From: Rosistilla carotiformis | Lineage (GTDB): Bacteria > Planctomycetota > Planctomycetia > Pirellulales > Pirellulaceae | Assembly (NCBI RefSeq): GCF_007753095.1 | Contig: NZ_CP036348.1 | Span: forward strand, 7,293,411-7,357,410 | DNA length: 64,000 nt | Direction of reading: 5' to 3' | In this document: one piece after another, positions 20,023 to 29,641 of the stretch | Layout: each line of letters starts with the position of its first letter | Position numbering within the stretch: the first letter of the stretch is position 1 | Notes under the pieces: model-generated | Told to the model about the DNA's origin: nothing | Databases searched by the model: none | The model's input: the letters and a program-made list of their open reading frames with translations, nothing else | Made by a program: the position numbers and the translations under genes

Positions 20023-21702
20023 ATGAATGCTCCCCTTAATAAGTACAGCAGTCGAGTCACTCAACCCAAGAGCCAAGGCGCCTCGCAAGCGATGCTCTAC
20101 GGCACCGGAATGACCTCCGAAGACATGAACAAGGCGCAGGTGGGGATCGGCAGCGTCTGGTACGAAGGCAACACCTGCAACATGCATCTGTTGGACCTCG
20201 CTAGCGAAGTCAAAGAAGGCGTCCGCGCCGCCGACATGGTCGGGATGCGGTTCAACACCATCGGTGTCAGCGACGGGATCTCGATGGGAACCGAGGGGAT
20301 GAGTTTTTCGCTGCAGAGTCGCGATCTGATCGCCGACAGCATCGAAACCATCATGGGTGGCCAGTGGTATGATGCGTTGGTTGCGCTGCCCGGTTGCGAT
20401 AAGAACATGCCCGGCTGTCTGATCGCGATGGGACGTTTGAACCGCCCCAGCATCATGGTCTACGGCGGCACGATCCGAGCCGGAAAGTGGAACGGGCAGA
20501 AGCTGGATATCGTCAACGCGTTCCAGTGCTACGGCCAATACCTGTCGGGCGATATCGATGAAACCGAACGCCAGAACATCGTCAAGTGCAGCATCCCGGG
20601 CGCCGGTGCTTGCGGCGGTATGTATACCGCCAACACGATGGCGACCGCGATCGAAGCCCTCGGCATGACGCTCCCTTATTCGGCCAGCATCCCCGCCGAA
20701 GATCCCGCCAAGAAAGACGAATGCCGCCGTGCCGGTGCCGCGATCCGCGTCCTGTTGGAACGGGATATCAAGCCGCGCGACATCATGACGCGCCAAGCAT
20801 TCGAAAACGCGATGGCTGTGATCATGGCCGTCGGCGGCAGCACTAACGCCGTGTTGCACCTGATCGCGATGGCCCGCGCTGTCGACATCAATTTGACGAT
20901 CGATGATTTCCAATCGGTCAGCGATCGCGTTCCTTATATCGCCGACCTCAAGCCGAGCGGCAAGTTCGTTCAAGAGGATCTGCACAGCGTTGGCGGAACG
21001 CCCGCGTTGATGAAGTATCTGTTGGCCGAAGGCGTGATCACCGGCGACTGCATGACCGTCACCGGCAAAACACTCGGCGAAAACCTCGCCGACGTTCCCG
21101 ATCTCGATCCCGGTCAAGAGATCATTCGCCCGCTGGATAAACCGATCAAAGCCAGCGGCCACATCCGCATCCTGCGCGGCAACCTGGCGCCCGAAGGAGC
21201 CGTTGCCAAGATCACTGGCAAAGAGGGACTGCTGTTCACCGGCACCGCCCGCTGCTTCGACAGCGAAGAAGAGATGCTGACGGCATTGGAAGAAAAGAAG
21301 ATCGTTAAGGGTGACGTGGTGATCATTCGTTATGAAGGTCCGAAGGGTGGCCCCGGCATGCCGGAGATGCTGACCCCCACCAGCGCGATCATGGGTGCCG
21401 GTTTGGGCGCCGATGTGGCGTTGATGACCGATGGACGCTTCTCGGGCGGGTCGCACGGATTTATCGTCGGCCACGTGACTCCCGAAGCTCAAGAGGGCGG
21501 CCCCATCGCCCTGGCTCGCGATGGCGACAAGATCACGATCGACGCGGAAAAGCTGGAGATCAACATCGACGTCAGCGACGAAGAACTGGCCAAGCGACGC
21601 GAGGAATTTGTCGCGCCGCCACTGAAGGCAACACGCGGCACGCTTTACAAGTACATTAAGAATGTAAAGAGTGCCTCCGAAGGTTGCGTCACCGACGAGT
21701 AG
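20023..21702 (+). CDS. ilvD: Dihydroxy-acid dehydratase
   Basis: IlvD removes water from dihydroxy-isovalerate and dihydroxy-methylvalerate in valine, leucine and isoleucine synthesis. The product has 559 residues from the ATG at 20023 ([10 protein letters not shown]). Upstream in-frame codons are non-coding in character. Iron-sulfur cluster cysteines sit in [16 protein letters not shown] and [41 protein letters not shown] and [11 protein letters not shown] complete the family signature. Length is standard for the short IlvD/Edd type with a 2Fe-2S or 4Fe-4S cluster. It stands alone, without other ilv genes. Confidence 0.97.
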   Translation: MNAPLNKYSSRVTQPKSQGASQAMLYGTGMTSEDMNKAQVGIGSVWYEGNTCNMHLLDLASEVKEGVRAADMVGMRFNTIGVSDGISMGTEGMSFSLQSRDLIADSIETIMGGQWYDALVALPGCDKNMPGCLIAMGRLNRPSIMVYGGTIRAGKWNGQKLDIVNAFQCYGQYLSGDIDETERQNIVKCSIPGAGACGGMYTANTMATAIEALGMTLPYSASIPAEDPAKKDECRRAGAAIRVLLERDIKPRDIMTRQAFENAMAVIMAVGGSTNAVLHLIAMARAVDINLTIDDFQSVSDRVPYIADLKPSGKFVQEDLHSVGGTPALMKYLLAEGVITGDCMTVTGKTLGENLADVPDLDPGQEIIRPLDKPIKASGHIRILRGNLAPEGAVAKITGKEGLLFTGTARCFDSEEEMLTALEEKKIVKGDVVIIRYEGPKGGPGMPEMLTPTSAIMGAGLGADVALMTDGRFSGGSHGFIVGHVTPEAQEGGPIALARDGDKITIDAEKLEINIDVSDEELAKRREEFVAPPLKATRGTLYKYIKNVKSASEGCVTDE

Positions 21703-21738
21703 TCGTCGGCTGGCAACCGAGGTCGTTCTATGGGTCGC

Positions 21739-21807
21739 CTTTCGCTCCGCGAAAGTGCGGTCGGCTGGACGCGCTTTCGCACAGCGACAGACGCGTCCGA
21801 CCAGCCG
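21739..21807. repeat. Pair of hairpins after ilvD
   Basis: A perfect 7-bp stem with a 3-nt loop (CTTTCGC at 21739 with GCGAAAG at 21749) is followed by a longer imperfect stem (about 21759-21773 with 21792-21807, GGCTGGACGCG against CGCGTCCGACCAGCC). There is no T-run, so this looks like a REP-type element or a factor-assisted 3' end of ilvD rather than a classical terminator. Confidence 0.5.
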
Positions 21808-21885
21808 ATCGCGACCATCGTTCGAACTCGCAGCGATGCTGGTAGGAGGAGCTGTCCTTCTATAAATCCAGATCGGAGTTCGAAC

Positions 21886-22797
21886 ATGAGTCTATCGCGA
21901 CGTAATCTTTTGGCCGCCGGCGGGGCGGCTCTGGCGACGGTTGCCACGCGGCAAACGGTTTCCCATGCCGAGGATGTTGCCAAGGAAACGGCTGGCGATG
22001 CTTCGAGCCCCGCAATCACCAAGGGACGGATTCACCAATCGGTGATGGGCTGGTGCTTCAAGCCGATGCCATCGATCGAACTGGCCAAGCACTGCAAAGC
22101 GATTGGTATCGAAGCGATCGAAGGGATACCCGCAAGCGACTATCCCGCTGTCACCAAGCTCGGCTTGAAGATCTCGTTGGTCGGCAGCCACGGTTTCCAG
22201 GCGGGACCGTTGGATCCCGAGAACCATGCGATGAACGAGGCGAAGCTGCGCGAAGCGATCGATACCGCCGTTGAATTTGGCGCCCCCAGCGTGATTACTT
22301 TTACGGGGATGCGGAAGGCGGGAATCGACGATCGCCAGGCGACAAAAAATTGCCTGGACCTCTGGAAACGTGTCCTTCCCTATGCCGAAGCGAACCAGAT
22401 CACGCTGGTACTGGAACATTTGAACAGCCGCGACGACACACACCCGATGAAGGGACATCCTGGATATTGGGGCGACGATGTGGAGCTGTGTGTCGACCTG
22501 GTAAAACAGCTCGATTCGCCCCGCTTTAAGCTGTTGTTTGACATCTATCATGTGCAAATCATGAATGGGGATATCATTCGCCGTATTAGAGAGTATCATC
22601 CACTTATTGGTCATTACCACACCGCTGGCGCTCCGGGGCGGGGTGAGTTAAACGAGGACCAAGAGATCAATTACCCAGCTGTCATGCGGGCGATTCTAGA
22701 AACTGGATATTCTCAATACGTCGCGCAAGAGTTCATCCCAACCAGCAAGGACCCGATCGCATCCCTTCGCGAGGCCGCAAGGGTGTGCGATGTGTAG
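21886..22797 (+). CDS. Tat-exported sugar isomerase/epimerase-type TIM barrel (hydroxypyruvate isomerase-like)
   Basis: The 303-residue protein starts at an ATG with GGAG eight bases upstream. SRRNLLAAGGAALA is a twin-arginine signal, so it is exported folded. The barrel carries AP-endonuclease-2-family signatures: GIEAIEGIPASDYP, metal-ligand-like VLEHLNSRDD and LLFDIYHVQIMNGD, GHYHTAGAPGRGELN, and the final EFIP glutamate. These fit a hydroxypyruvate isomerase or related keto-sugar isomerase with a divalent metal. The true substrate is unknown, since planctomycetes have many paralogues. It follows ilvD after 183 bases of hairpin-rich DNA. Confidence 0.88.
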   Translation: MSLSRRNLLAAGGAALATVATRQTVSHAEDVAKETAGDASSPAITKGRIHQSVMGWCFKPMPSIELAKHCKAIGIEAIEGIPASDYPAVTKLGLKISLVGSHGFQAGPLDPENHAMNEAKLREAIDTAVEFGAPSVITFTGMRKAGIDDRQATKNCLDLWKRVLPYAEANQITLVLEHLNSRDDTHPMKGHPGYWGDDVELCVDLVKQLDSPRFKLLFDIYHVQIMNGDIIRRIREYHPLIGHYHTAGAPGRGELNEDQEINYPAVMRAILETGYSQYVAQEFIPTSKDPIASLREAARVCDV

Positions 22798-22941
22798 CTT
22801 CGCCTGAAAGCAAAATCTCGCTTTTATTCGAGGGCGGAACCTGCCGATAGATTGCGCTGTCTATAATCGTGGGGAAGGCTGTACACTTCCCCGCCACTCG
22901 CATCGCGTAACCTATCAACGAAGGATTCGTTTGACGGGCGA

Positions 22942-25611
22942 ATGTCTGCCTGTCAAGAAAACACCGCCATGGCCACCCGTACCGCAGAACGAATCGACGA
23001 AGCCTCCTCGGTCGGACCTCGTGTTCGCGTGGATGATTTCGTTCGTTTGGGTATCGGTGTTCGCGAAGCCCGTGTGGGTGTGATTCGCCGCGCGGCCATC
23101 GATGCAACCGCTGCGGTGGCTCTGGACGAACCAAGTGGCCAGCGTGATGACTTCGACGACCGGATTGCGCGGATTGCGGCCTCGACCTATCGTTTGTTGG
23201 ATCCCCGCGGTCGCAACGAACTGATGCAGCGGATCCAATTACTGCAATTGGAATCGCCGCCAGCCCAAGTGAAACCTTGGTGGAAACCGCGTCATACCAC
23301 CGTCGTCACACAAGGTCAGCTCCGCGATCGCTTCGACCCTTCGGCGGCCGACGATACCTACCTACCCATGGGACTGCGGGCTGAAAGTCCTTGGAAAGCG
23401 TTAGCACGGCGTCTGGGACTGTTCCCCTTGTCTCGACGCGGCGTTGGGGCGGGTTCGGCCATTGCCAGCATTTCGACGCTGATCGTGTTACCAATCGTGC
23501 TTGCGATGCGATCCGACGCCCCTCCGCCCAGCGGCGAATTGACAACTCCGGCAACCACCGTATCGGCAGGCGGCGAACCCGTTTCACGCCCCCTCCGCAA
23601 TGGCAACGCGGCGTCTCAGCTGACGACCGATTTCGCCAGCCCCACGGTCGACGAACCTGTCGCGGCACCGGTGAGTCCGTTTGCAGAGGCCTTTGCACCG
23701 TCCCCCATCCCATCGGATGCAGCCTCCGATCCTGCATCACCCGCTCCATCGACGCCGACCGTGTTGCCGGGGACCGCTCCAATTTCAGCCGACCCACGCG
23801 CCTTTGTACCCAATGTGGAACCGACCGCCGGGCTCGATACCCCGTCGATCGACGATGTCGAATCGATGGCAACCGACGCATCGACGGCACTGGTTCCCGA
23901 AGCCGATCCGATGCCGTTGATCGATCCCTTTCCCGCCAGTCCGATGGCGCCGACGCCCGTCATCTCCGACGACGACGCGACGGTGGACGAACCCACGATG
24001 CCCATCGCACCGACGCCGAATCGCAATAGCGAAGAGACTCCGCCGATCGCCGCTTCGCAGCCAAACCTTTCCGACACCGATGGGATGCCCACCGTCGATG
24101 CGGCGATGGATTCGTTGACTCAAGTTGCCGCGCCCGCGGTCGCCGATCCGGATCGGGCTATCAACGATGGTCGCTTTCCGCATCCGTCCCCCGAAGCGAT
24201 CGCCGTGGCAACCGAACGATTGGCACGATTGCGTGCCGACCTGCCCGCGGCAAATACCGACGTGGACCTGATTACCAACATTCGCAAGTTGCTGCAGACA
24301 GCGACTGAAAGCGAGCCCGGATCAGCCGACCGATGGGTCTTGCTTTTGGAATCGTCGCAACATCTGTTGATGATGGGACGCACTGCCGAGGCGGAACAAA
24401 CGCTATTTGAGCTTTCGACCGAGTATCAGGCCAGCGAGCTTCAGCTCCGCCAACGACTGCTCGATCCAGTGCTCAGCAGTGCCCGAACCATCACGCAAAA
24501 AGAGCGCGTGATCGGCTGGGCGTTGTCGACCAGCGAACAATTATTGCGTGGCGAGGACTTTGATTCGGCCGCCACCACGCTGCGTGGGGCGACGACACTT
24601 GCGGTCAAACTGGGCGGTAATGATCTGCGAACGCGGCTAATTTCGCAAACCGATGCGATCAAACAAGCTAAGCGGATCGCGCCGCTGGCAACCAAGACGT
24701 TGGCCGAATCGACTGCGGCAACCGCCTCCTCCTCGGCCGCCAATTCGGTTGGACGGTATCTCTGCCTGTACTTAGGTGATTGGGAACGAGGACTGCCTTG
24801 GCTGGCCAAGGCATCGACAGCGAAACTGGCTAAAACAGCCCAACTGGAGATCGATACCGCCACGGTGCCCGATAGCAAGTTGGTGTTGGTCGACCAATGG
24901 ATCGAATGCTCCGCAGACCTTCGCGGTCGCAGCGGCGAAGCGATTTTGTTGCACGCACGCGATCTGGTCGCCGAAGCGATGGTGGAGAGTTCCGGCTTAA
25001 AAGCGAAGGACCTCGAACGCAAGCTAGCCGAGATCGACGCGATGCTTCCAGCCGATTTGCGGACCGTCGCACCGACACCGTCGATTGCCGCGGCCCCCAT
25101 CGCCGCAATGCCCGCGGGCAACCTGACCGGCATGCTCGGGCGGCTGAAAGCGGACGGATTGGATGTCAGTGCCCTGATCCGCTACGACGCGGGCCTAAGC
25201 CTGACCCACGACGCCTTTTCGCAGATCCTCGACCAACTGGGGATTCAGGCGGGAGCGATCTCGCTCGAATTTGTCGGCCTGATCGATCTTCCCGAGAATT
25301 CGACGATCCGGTTTGTCACCAGCACAGGAACCGATAAAGCGGATGCGGTGGTGATTTCGGTCAACAACCAACCGGTCGCGTTATCGGTTGACGGCCTCCA
25401 AAATCGTCGAGCCGGTACGCTCGACCTGCCCGCCGGCAGCCACATGGTCCGTTGGCAGTTTGGCGGCAAACAACTCGCCACCTGCCACCTAGTTGTTGAG
25501 GACGATCGCGCGAAGAAACCGCTGACGCTCCGCCACACGCCCGCTCTCTTGGAACAAGTCCTCAGCGTCGCGCCGGCTCGCTTGCGAGTCAACGTGATCC
25601 GAGCCAACTAA
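22942..25611 (+). CDS. Large single-span membrane protein of unknown function
   Basis: The product has 889 residues from the ATG at 22942. An ATG at 22969 (MATRTAERID) is an alternative, and neither has a clear ribosome-binding site. A cytoplasmic helical part (1-165, with FDDRIARIAASTYRLLDPRGRNEL) leads to one membrane helix near residues 170-190 (SAIASISTLIVLPIVLAM). About 210 residues of Pro/Ala/Ser/Thr/Asp-rich disordered linker follow, then a helical TPR-like domain (about 410-640) and a C-terminal beta-rich domain (about 770-885, with SHMVRWQFGGKQLATCHLVV). I do not recognise a family. The architecture suggests an envelope-spanning sensor or anchor. Confidence 0.7.
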   Translation: MSACQENTAMATRTAERIDEASSVGPRVRVDDFVRLGIGVREARVGVIRRAAIDATAAVALDEPSGQRDDFDDRIARIAASTYRLLDPRGRNELMQRIQLLQLESPPAQVKPWWKPRHTTVVTQGQLRDRFDPSAADDTYLPMGLRAESPWKALARRLGLFPLSRRGVGAGSAIASISTLIVLPIVLAMRSDAPPPSGELTTPATTVSAGGEPVSRPLRNGNAASQLTTDFASPTVDEPVAAPVSPFAEAFAPSPIPSDAASDPASPAPSTPTVLPGTAPISADPRAFVPNVEPTAGLDTPSIDDVESMATDASTALVPEADPMPLIDPFPASPMAPTPVISDDDATVDEPTMPIAPTPNRNSEETPPIAASQPNLSDTDGMPTVDAAMDSLTQVAAPAVADPDRAINDGRFPHPSPEAIAVATERLARLRADLPAANTDVDLITNIRKLLQTATESEPGSADRWVLLLESSQHLLMMGRTAEAEQTLFELSTEYQASELQLRQRLLDPVLSSARTITQKERVIGWALSTSEQLLRGEDFDSAATTLRGATTLAVKLGGNDLRTRLISQTDAIKQAKRIAPLATKTLAESTAATASSSAANSVGRYLCLYLGDWERGLPWLAKASTAKLAKTAQLEIDTATVPDSKLVLVDQWIECSADLRGRSGEAILLHARDLVAEAMVESSGLKAKDLERKLAEIDAMLPADLRTVAPTPSIAAAPIAAMPAGNLTGMLGRLKADGLDVSALIRYDAGLSLTHDAFSQILDQLGIQAGAISLEFVGLIDLPENSTIRFVTSTGTDKADAVVISVNNQPVALSVDGLQNRRAGTLDLPAGSHMVRWQFGGKQLATCHLVVEDDRAKKPLTLRHTPALLEQVLSVAPARLRVNVIRAN

Positions 25612-25713
25612 GCCCTCGCTCCTCCGCCCGGCGAAGTAGGAAAGGACGAGCAGGAAGTTGTCCGGCGACGGGTCTTCCAAACTCCATCAAGCATCATCGC
25701 TCGACACCCGCGG

Positions 25714-25880
25714 ACCCCCCTCCCCGAACTTCGCTGCGCTGGTTCGACCCTCCCCGCAAACTGCGTTTGGGGGAGGGTGAAGTGAAAGTTAGCTTCACCG
25801 CCTCGATTCCGTCTTCACCCGCCCGGCAAAAACGGAAGGGTTGGAGAACAAGCGTTTAGCGAGGTTTCCGAGGAGGGTCG
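25714..25880. repeat. Dispersed intergenic repeat, copy 2
   Basis: The 420-base gap 25612-26031 has no credible gene. It holds the same two blocks as 7299-7475 in reversed order: CCTCCCCGAACTTCGCTGCGC...GGGGGAGGGTGAAGTGA (25714-25785) and TTCACCCGCCCGGCAAAA...GTTTAGCGAGG (25812-25880). A shorter related piece (CTCCGCCCGGCGAAGTAGG) occurs just before, at about 25621. The promoter for the AAA+ gene must lie within about 150 bases of 26032. Confidence 0.7.
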
Positions 25881-26031
25881 TCGACAGGCTCGAACACCGC
25901 GGACTCCAGTCGGCAGACTCCTCGGCGAATCCCCTTCTCGCTTTCCTTCCTAGTCGGCCGGGTATAATGTTCCAGTACCCACCTGCGTCATCCGTCTCCG
26001 CCTCAATCGAATCCCCAGGTCACCGATCTGC

Positions 26032-27456
26032 ATGAGTACCCCAAGCGAAGTCCCCTCCATTTCGAATCTCAGTGAACTGCGTCAATCGGGCTGGAAATCG
26101 AAGACCGTCAAACACGAGTTGCGCGATAACTTCCTGGTGGCGTTACAGGCTGGCGACGAACTGTTCCCCGGCATCGTCGGCTACGACGACACGGTCATCC
26201 CCGAGATCAATCTGGCGATCCTGGCGGGGCACGACATGCTGTTCCTGGGCGAAAAGGGGCAAGCGAAGAGCCGCATCATGCGGATGCTGGTCCGCTTTCT
26301 CGATGAGTGGGCTCCTTACATCGATCATCCCGAATTGCCGGTCCACGAAGATCCGATGGACCCGATCACCTCGCTGGGCAAACGTTTGATCAAGGAGCTG
26401 CCCGAGGATCAGATCAAGATCGCTTGGTGGCATCGCATCGATCGGTACAGCGAACGGTTGAGTCCCGGGACAAAGTTCGCCGACATCATCGGTGAGATCG
26501 ACCCGGGCAAACTGACAAGCGGCGTCAGTATGAACGCCGAAGCGGCCCTCGCGTTTGGCTTGATCCCGCGGATGCATCGCGGCATCTTTGCGATGAACGA
26601 ATTGCCCGAACTGGACGATCTCGTGCAGGTCGGTCTGTTCAACATCCTCGAGGAACGCGATGTCCAGATCCGCGGCTATCCGATCAAATTCGATCTCGAT
26701 GTGATGATCCTCTTCTCCGCCAACCCCAGCACCTACAACCGCTCGGGCAAGGTGATTCCACAATTGAAGGATCGGATCGGGTCGATCATCCAAACGCATT
26801 ACCCCAGCGACCGCGACCAGGGGATTGCGATCCTGCAGCAGGAAGTCAACGACGATCTCGGCGGACCGTTCCCCGTTCAGGTTCCCTATTTCATGTACGA
26901 AGTGGTCGAAGAGATCACCAACCAGGCGCGGCGCAGCAAGTTCATCGATCATCAATCGGGCGTGTCGGCGAGGTTCTCGTTAGCGAACTTCCGCACGATG
27001 GTCGCCTCGGCGCGGCAGCGTTCGGTCGTCCTCGGCGAATCCCCCGCGGTGCCGCGGATCAGCGACCTCGGTCACATCTACAGCAGTGCTCTGGGGAAGT
27101 TGGAGCTGGATCTGATGGGCAGCCACCAAATGAGCGAACGCCAAGTCTTGGACGCCGTCGTCGCCGAAGCGATTCAGGTCGTCTTCCAGAAGTATGTCGA
27201 ACAGCATGGCACCGCCGAGATCGGCGAGATCTTCAAGAAGGGCGTTCGCGTCGAGGTCGGTGACATGTTGCCCTCGTCGGTCTATGCCGAGCGACTAAAA
27301 CGAGTCCCTCCGGTTTGGGAGAAGGCGTTTGAAGTCAACGCCAGCGCCAGTGAACCGGTCCGCGCCAGCTGCGTCGAATTTGTCCTGGCCGGACTGTACA
27401 GCATGGACCACATCAGTCGCTCCCAGCGACACGGATCGATCGAATACGAAATCTAA
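26032..27456 (+). CDS. AAA+ ATPase of the Mg-chelatase ChlI/MoxR-like group
   Basis: This 474-residue cytoplasmic AAA+ ATPase belongs to the group that pairs with a von Willebrand A (VWA) protein to insert metals or remodel complexes. The Walker A is GEKGQAKSR (about residue 82), a degenerate P-loop lacking the usual GKT. Walker B/sensor features are [13 protein letters not shown] and [11 protein letters not shown], as in ChlI/MoxR helix-2 insert proteins, and [25 protein letters not shown] carries the arginine-finger region. The partner VWA gene follows 157 bases downstream on the same strand. The substrate is unknown, and neighbours give no hint of tetrapyrrole synthesis. Confidence 0.87.
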   Translation: MSTPSEVPSISNLSELRQSGWKSKTVKHELRDNFLVALQAGDELFPGIVGYDDTVIPEINLAILAGHDMLFLGEKGQAKSRIMRMLVRFLDEWAPYIDHPELPVHEDPMDPITSLGKRLIKELPEDQIKIAWWHRIDRYSERLSPGTKFADIIGEIDPGKLTSGVSMNAEAALAFGLIPRMHRGIFAMNELPELDDLVQVGLFNILEERDVQIRGYPIKFDLDVMILFSANPSTYNRSGKVIPQLKDRIGSIIQTHYPSDRDQGIAILQQEVNDDLGGPFPVQVPYFMYEVVEEITNQARRSKFIDHQSGVSARFSLANFRTMVASARQRSVVLGESPAVPRISDLGHIYSSALGKLELDLMGSHQMSERQVLDAVVAEAIQVVFQKYVEQHGTAEIGEIFKKGVRVEVGDMLPSSVYAERLKRVPPVWEKAFEVNASASEPVRASCVEFVLAGLYSMDHISRSQRHGSIEYEI

Positions 27457-27613
27457 GCCAGCAAGCACAAAGTTTTCTCGTTTCACCGCGCGGGAATCGC
27501 CCCGCGTTTTTTACGGGCGGGGCGGCCCGATGGCGGATGAACGAACAAACGATGCGACCTGCTTAAGTCAGCAACTGCGCCGTAACGGGGCCTGTAGCAA
27601 CAAGAAGATCATT

Positions 27614-29314
27614 ATGAAAAAACGTCCTGGCGGGATCATCCATTCGTATCAGAAATTTGATCCGGCGCAATTCCCCAGCCCGACGCAGCCCCCTCCCGAT
27701 CTGGTCTCGTCGGCGTTTGAACACGCGATGATGTTCGGCAACTATCGCGATTTGTCCGAAGAGGAATTGGCCCGCGCGGTGCGACTCGATCCCAGCCAGA
27801 TCGCCGGCCTTGGCCCGAGCATCGACATGTTGCGTCAGATGCTCGAAGAGCGGAAACGCAAGATCCTGGAGACCTACGAAACCGCGGCCGCTCAAAAGCG
27901 TGCCCGCCGCGCGTACCAACAGAGTGCCAGCGAAGTCCGTCCGCCCAAGGATCTTGAAAAGGCGTACCGCCGCGGGATCGCGGAGGAACAACCCTACGAT
28001 CTGGAGCGGTTGTGGTATCAAGCCGACAGCGATCATTCTCCTTTTGCTCGCGGGCTGCTGGGCGTGATGCAGCGGATGAACGACAAGCTGCAGATCGCCG
28101 AACTGGTCAGCAAATACGAGTTCACCGGACGCGAACCGATGTCGGTCCCCAAGGCGTTGGAGATCAAGGAAGAGCTGGAGAAGATCGATGAACTGCTGCG
28201 GCAGCTGGAAGAGGCTGCCAAGACCGCGCAGATCGGAATCATCGATATGGATCTGTTACAGGAGTTCGCCGAGCCGGGCGATTTAAATCAACTCGAAGAA
28301 CTCCGCCAGCAGGTCGAGAACTACATGCGAGAACAGGCCGAGCGCCAGGGGCTCGACCGCGATAACAAAACCGGCAACTACCGGCTGACACCGCAGGCCT
28401 ACAAGCTGTTTCAGGGGAAGCTGCTGTCGCGGATCTTCAGCGACCTGCAAGCCTCTCGCAGCGGCCGGCATCCCGACGCGGTCGAAGGGGACGGAGCTGT
28501 CGAATTACAGCAAACCAAGCCCTACGAATTTGGCGACAGTGCTGCCAACATCGACCTCCCGCAAACGGTCATCAACGCCCTGTTGCGGCATGGCGACACG
28601 CGGCCGCTACAGTTGCGCAGCGAGGATATCGAAGTCCACAAGACGCGGAACCATCCTAAGTGCGCCACGTGCGTGATCATGGATATGAGTGGTTCGATGC
28701 GGTACGACGGGCAATACATCAACGTCAAACGGATGGCATTGGCGCTGCAGGGCCTGATCACCAGCGAATACCCTGGCGACTTCTTGCGGTTCATCGAGAT
28801 GTACACCTTCGCCAAGATGCGGCACGCCAGTGAGTTGATCGAACTGATGCCCAAGCCGGTCACGATCCACGATCCTTGGGTGCGGTTGAGGGCGGATATG
28901 AGTCGCGAGGATATCAGCGAATCGCAGATCCATCCTCACTTCACCAACATCCAACGCTCGCTGCAATTGGCTCGGCAGAATCTGGTGACGACCGACACGC
29001 CCAACCGTCAGATCGTATTGATCACCGACGGCCTGCCGACAGCTCACTTCGAAGACAACCACCTGTTCATGCTCTACCCCCCCGATCCGCAGACCGAACA
29101 GGCGACGATGCGCGAAGCGATGCTCTGCCATCGCGAAGGGATTACGATCAACATCTTCTTGATCCCCAGTTGGTCGCAGAGCGAAGAGGACATCCGGTTT
29201 GCGTATCGATTAGCCGAAAGCACCAAGGGACGCGTGATCTTTACCAGCGGCAAAGACCTCGACCGCTTCGTCATCTGGGATTACGTCAGCAACCGCCGCG
29301 AGATCATCGGTTGA
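27614..29314 (+). CDS. VWA-domain protein, partner of the upstream AAA+ ATPase
   Basis: The 566-residue product starts at the ATG at 27614 (MKKRPGGIIH); in-frame sequence further upstream overlaps the AAA+ gene in another frame and was rejected. The N-terminal 370 residues are helical and charged, with probable coiled coils (EELEKIDELLRQLEEAAKT, LNQLEELRQQVENYM). The C-terminal 190 residues form a VWA domain with the metal-ion-dependent adhesion site DMSGSM, then VLITDGLPTAH and INIFLIPSW. Such proteins act as ATPase co-factors in ChlD/CoxE/MoxR-associated systems. Both genes are on the plus strand and are probably one operon. Confidence 0.88.
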   Translation: MKKRPGGIIHSYQKFDPAQFPSPTQPPPDLVSSAFEHAMMFGNYRDLSEEELARAVRLDPSQIAGLGPSIDMLRQMLEERKRKILETYETAAAQKRARRAYQQSASEVRPPKDLEKAYRRGIAEEQPYDLERLWYQADSDHSPFARGLLGVMQRMNDKLQIAELVSKYEFTGREPMSVPKALEIKEELEKIDELLRQLEEAAKTAQIGIIDMDLLQEFAEPGDLNQLEELRQQVENYMREQAERQGLDRDNKTGNYRLTPQAYKLFQGKLLSRIFSDLQASRSGRHPDAVEGDGAVELQQTKPYEFGDSAANIDLPQTVINALLRHGDTRPLQLRSEDIEVHKTRNHPKCATCVIMDMSGSMRYDGQYINVKRMALALQGLITSEYPGDFLRFIEMYTFAKMRHASELIELMPKPVTIHDPWVRLRADMSREDISESQIHPHFTNIQRSLQLARQNLVTTDTPNRQIVLITDGLPTAHFEDNHLFMLYPPDPQTEQATMREAMLCHREGITINIFLIPSWSQSEEDIRFAYRLAESTKGRVIFTSGKDLDRFVIWDYVSNRREIIG

Positions 29315-29641
29315 TCTCACGCGACCTCACCCCATCGTGGATCCTGGCAAAGCTGTTGATTACCTTCAAATATCTCGAAGGGATTCAAGCAATTAGCGGT
29401 AGGTAAGCGTAAGCGCCACCCACGGTTCCTCAATCCACCATCTCGCTGACTGCGAAGACGGTCACAGAATCCAATTCTCGTGCGCTGCGACCGCCTTCGC
29501 GGTCGAAAAGTCGCGTCTCACTACAAAACGGTGGTATCGCGTACGCTCAACCACCGGCTAATGGCTGCAACGCCTTCGGCGTGGTTGCGACTTGTGGGCA
29601 ATCAACAGCTTTAACAAGATCCACGACGCCGAAGAGGAATG
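29315..29641. other. Spacer with hairpin repeats between converging genes
   Basis: No gene is seen in these 327 bases between the stop of the VWA gene and the stop of the RND pump. The stretch has a strong small hairpin (GCGACCGCCTTCGCGGTCG, about 29487-29505) and a GCAACGCCTTCGGCGTGGTTGC hairpin (about 29568-29589). A GGTGGT...ACCACCGGCTAATGGC block (about 29531-29567) resembles the repeats at 57-60 kb. These may act as a bidirectional 3' end. Confidence 0.5.

Noticed and set aside
19984-21492. 502-residue minus-strand frame opposite ilvD
   Set aside because: It is antisense to ilvD, which has all the family motifs. The His/Asp/Arg-rich translation is typical of shadow frames.
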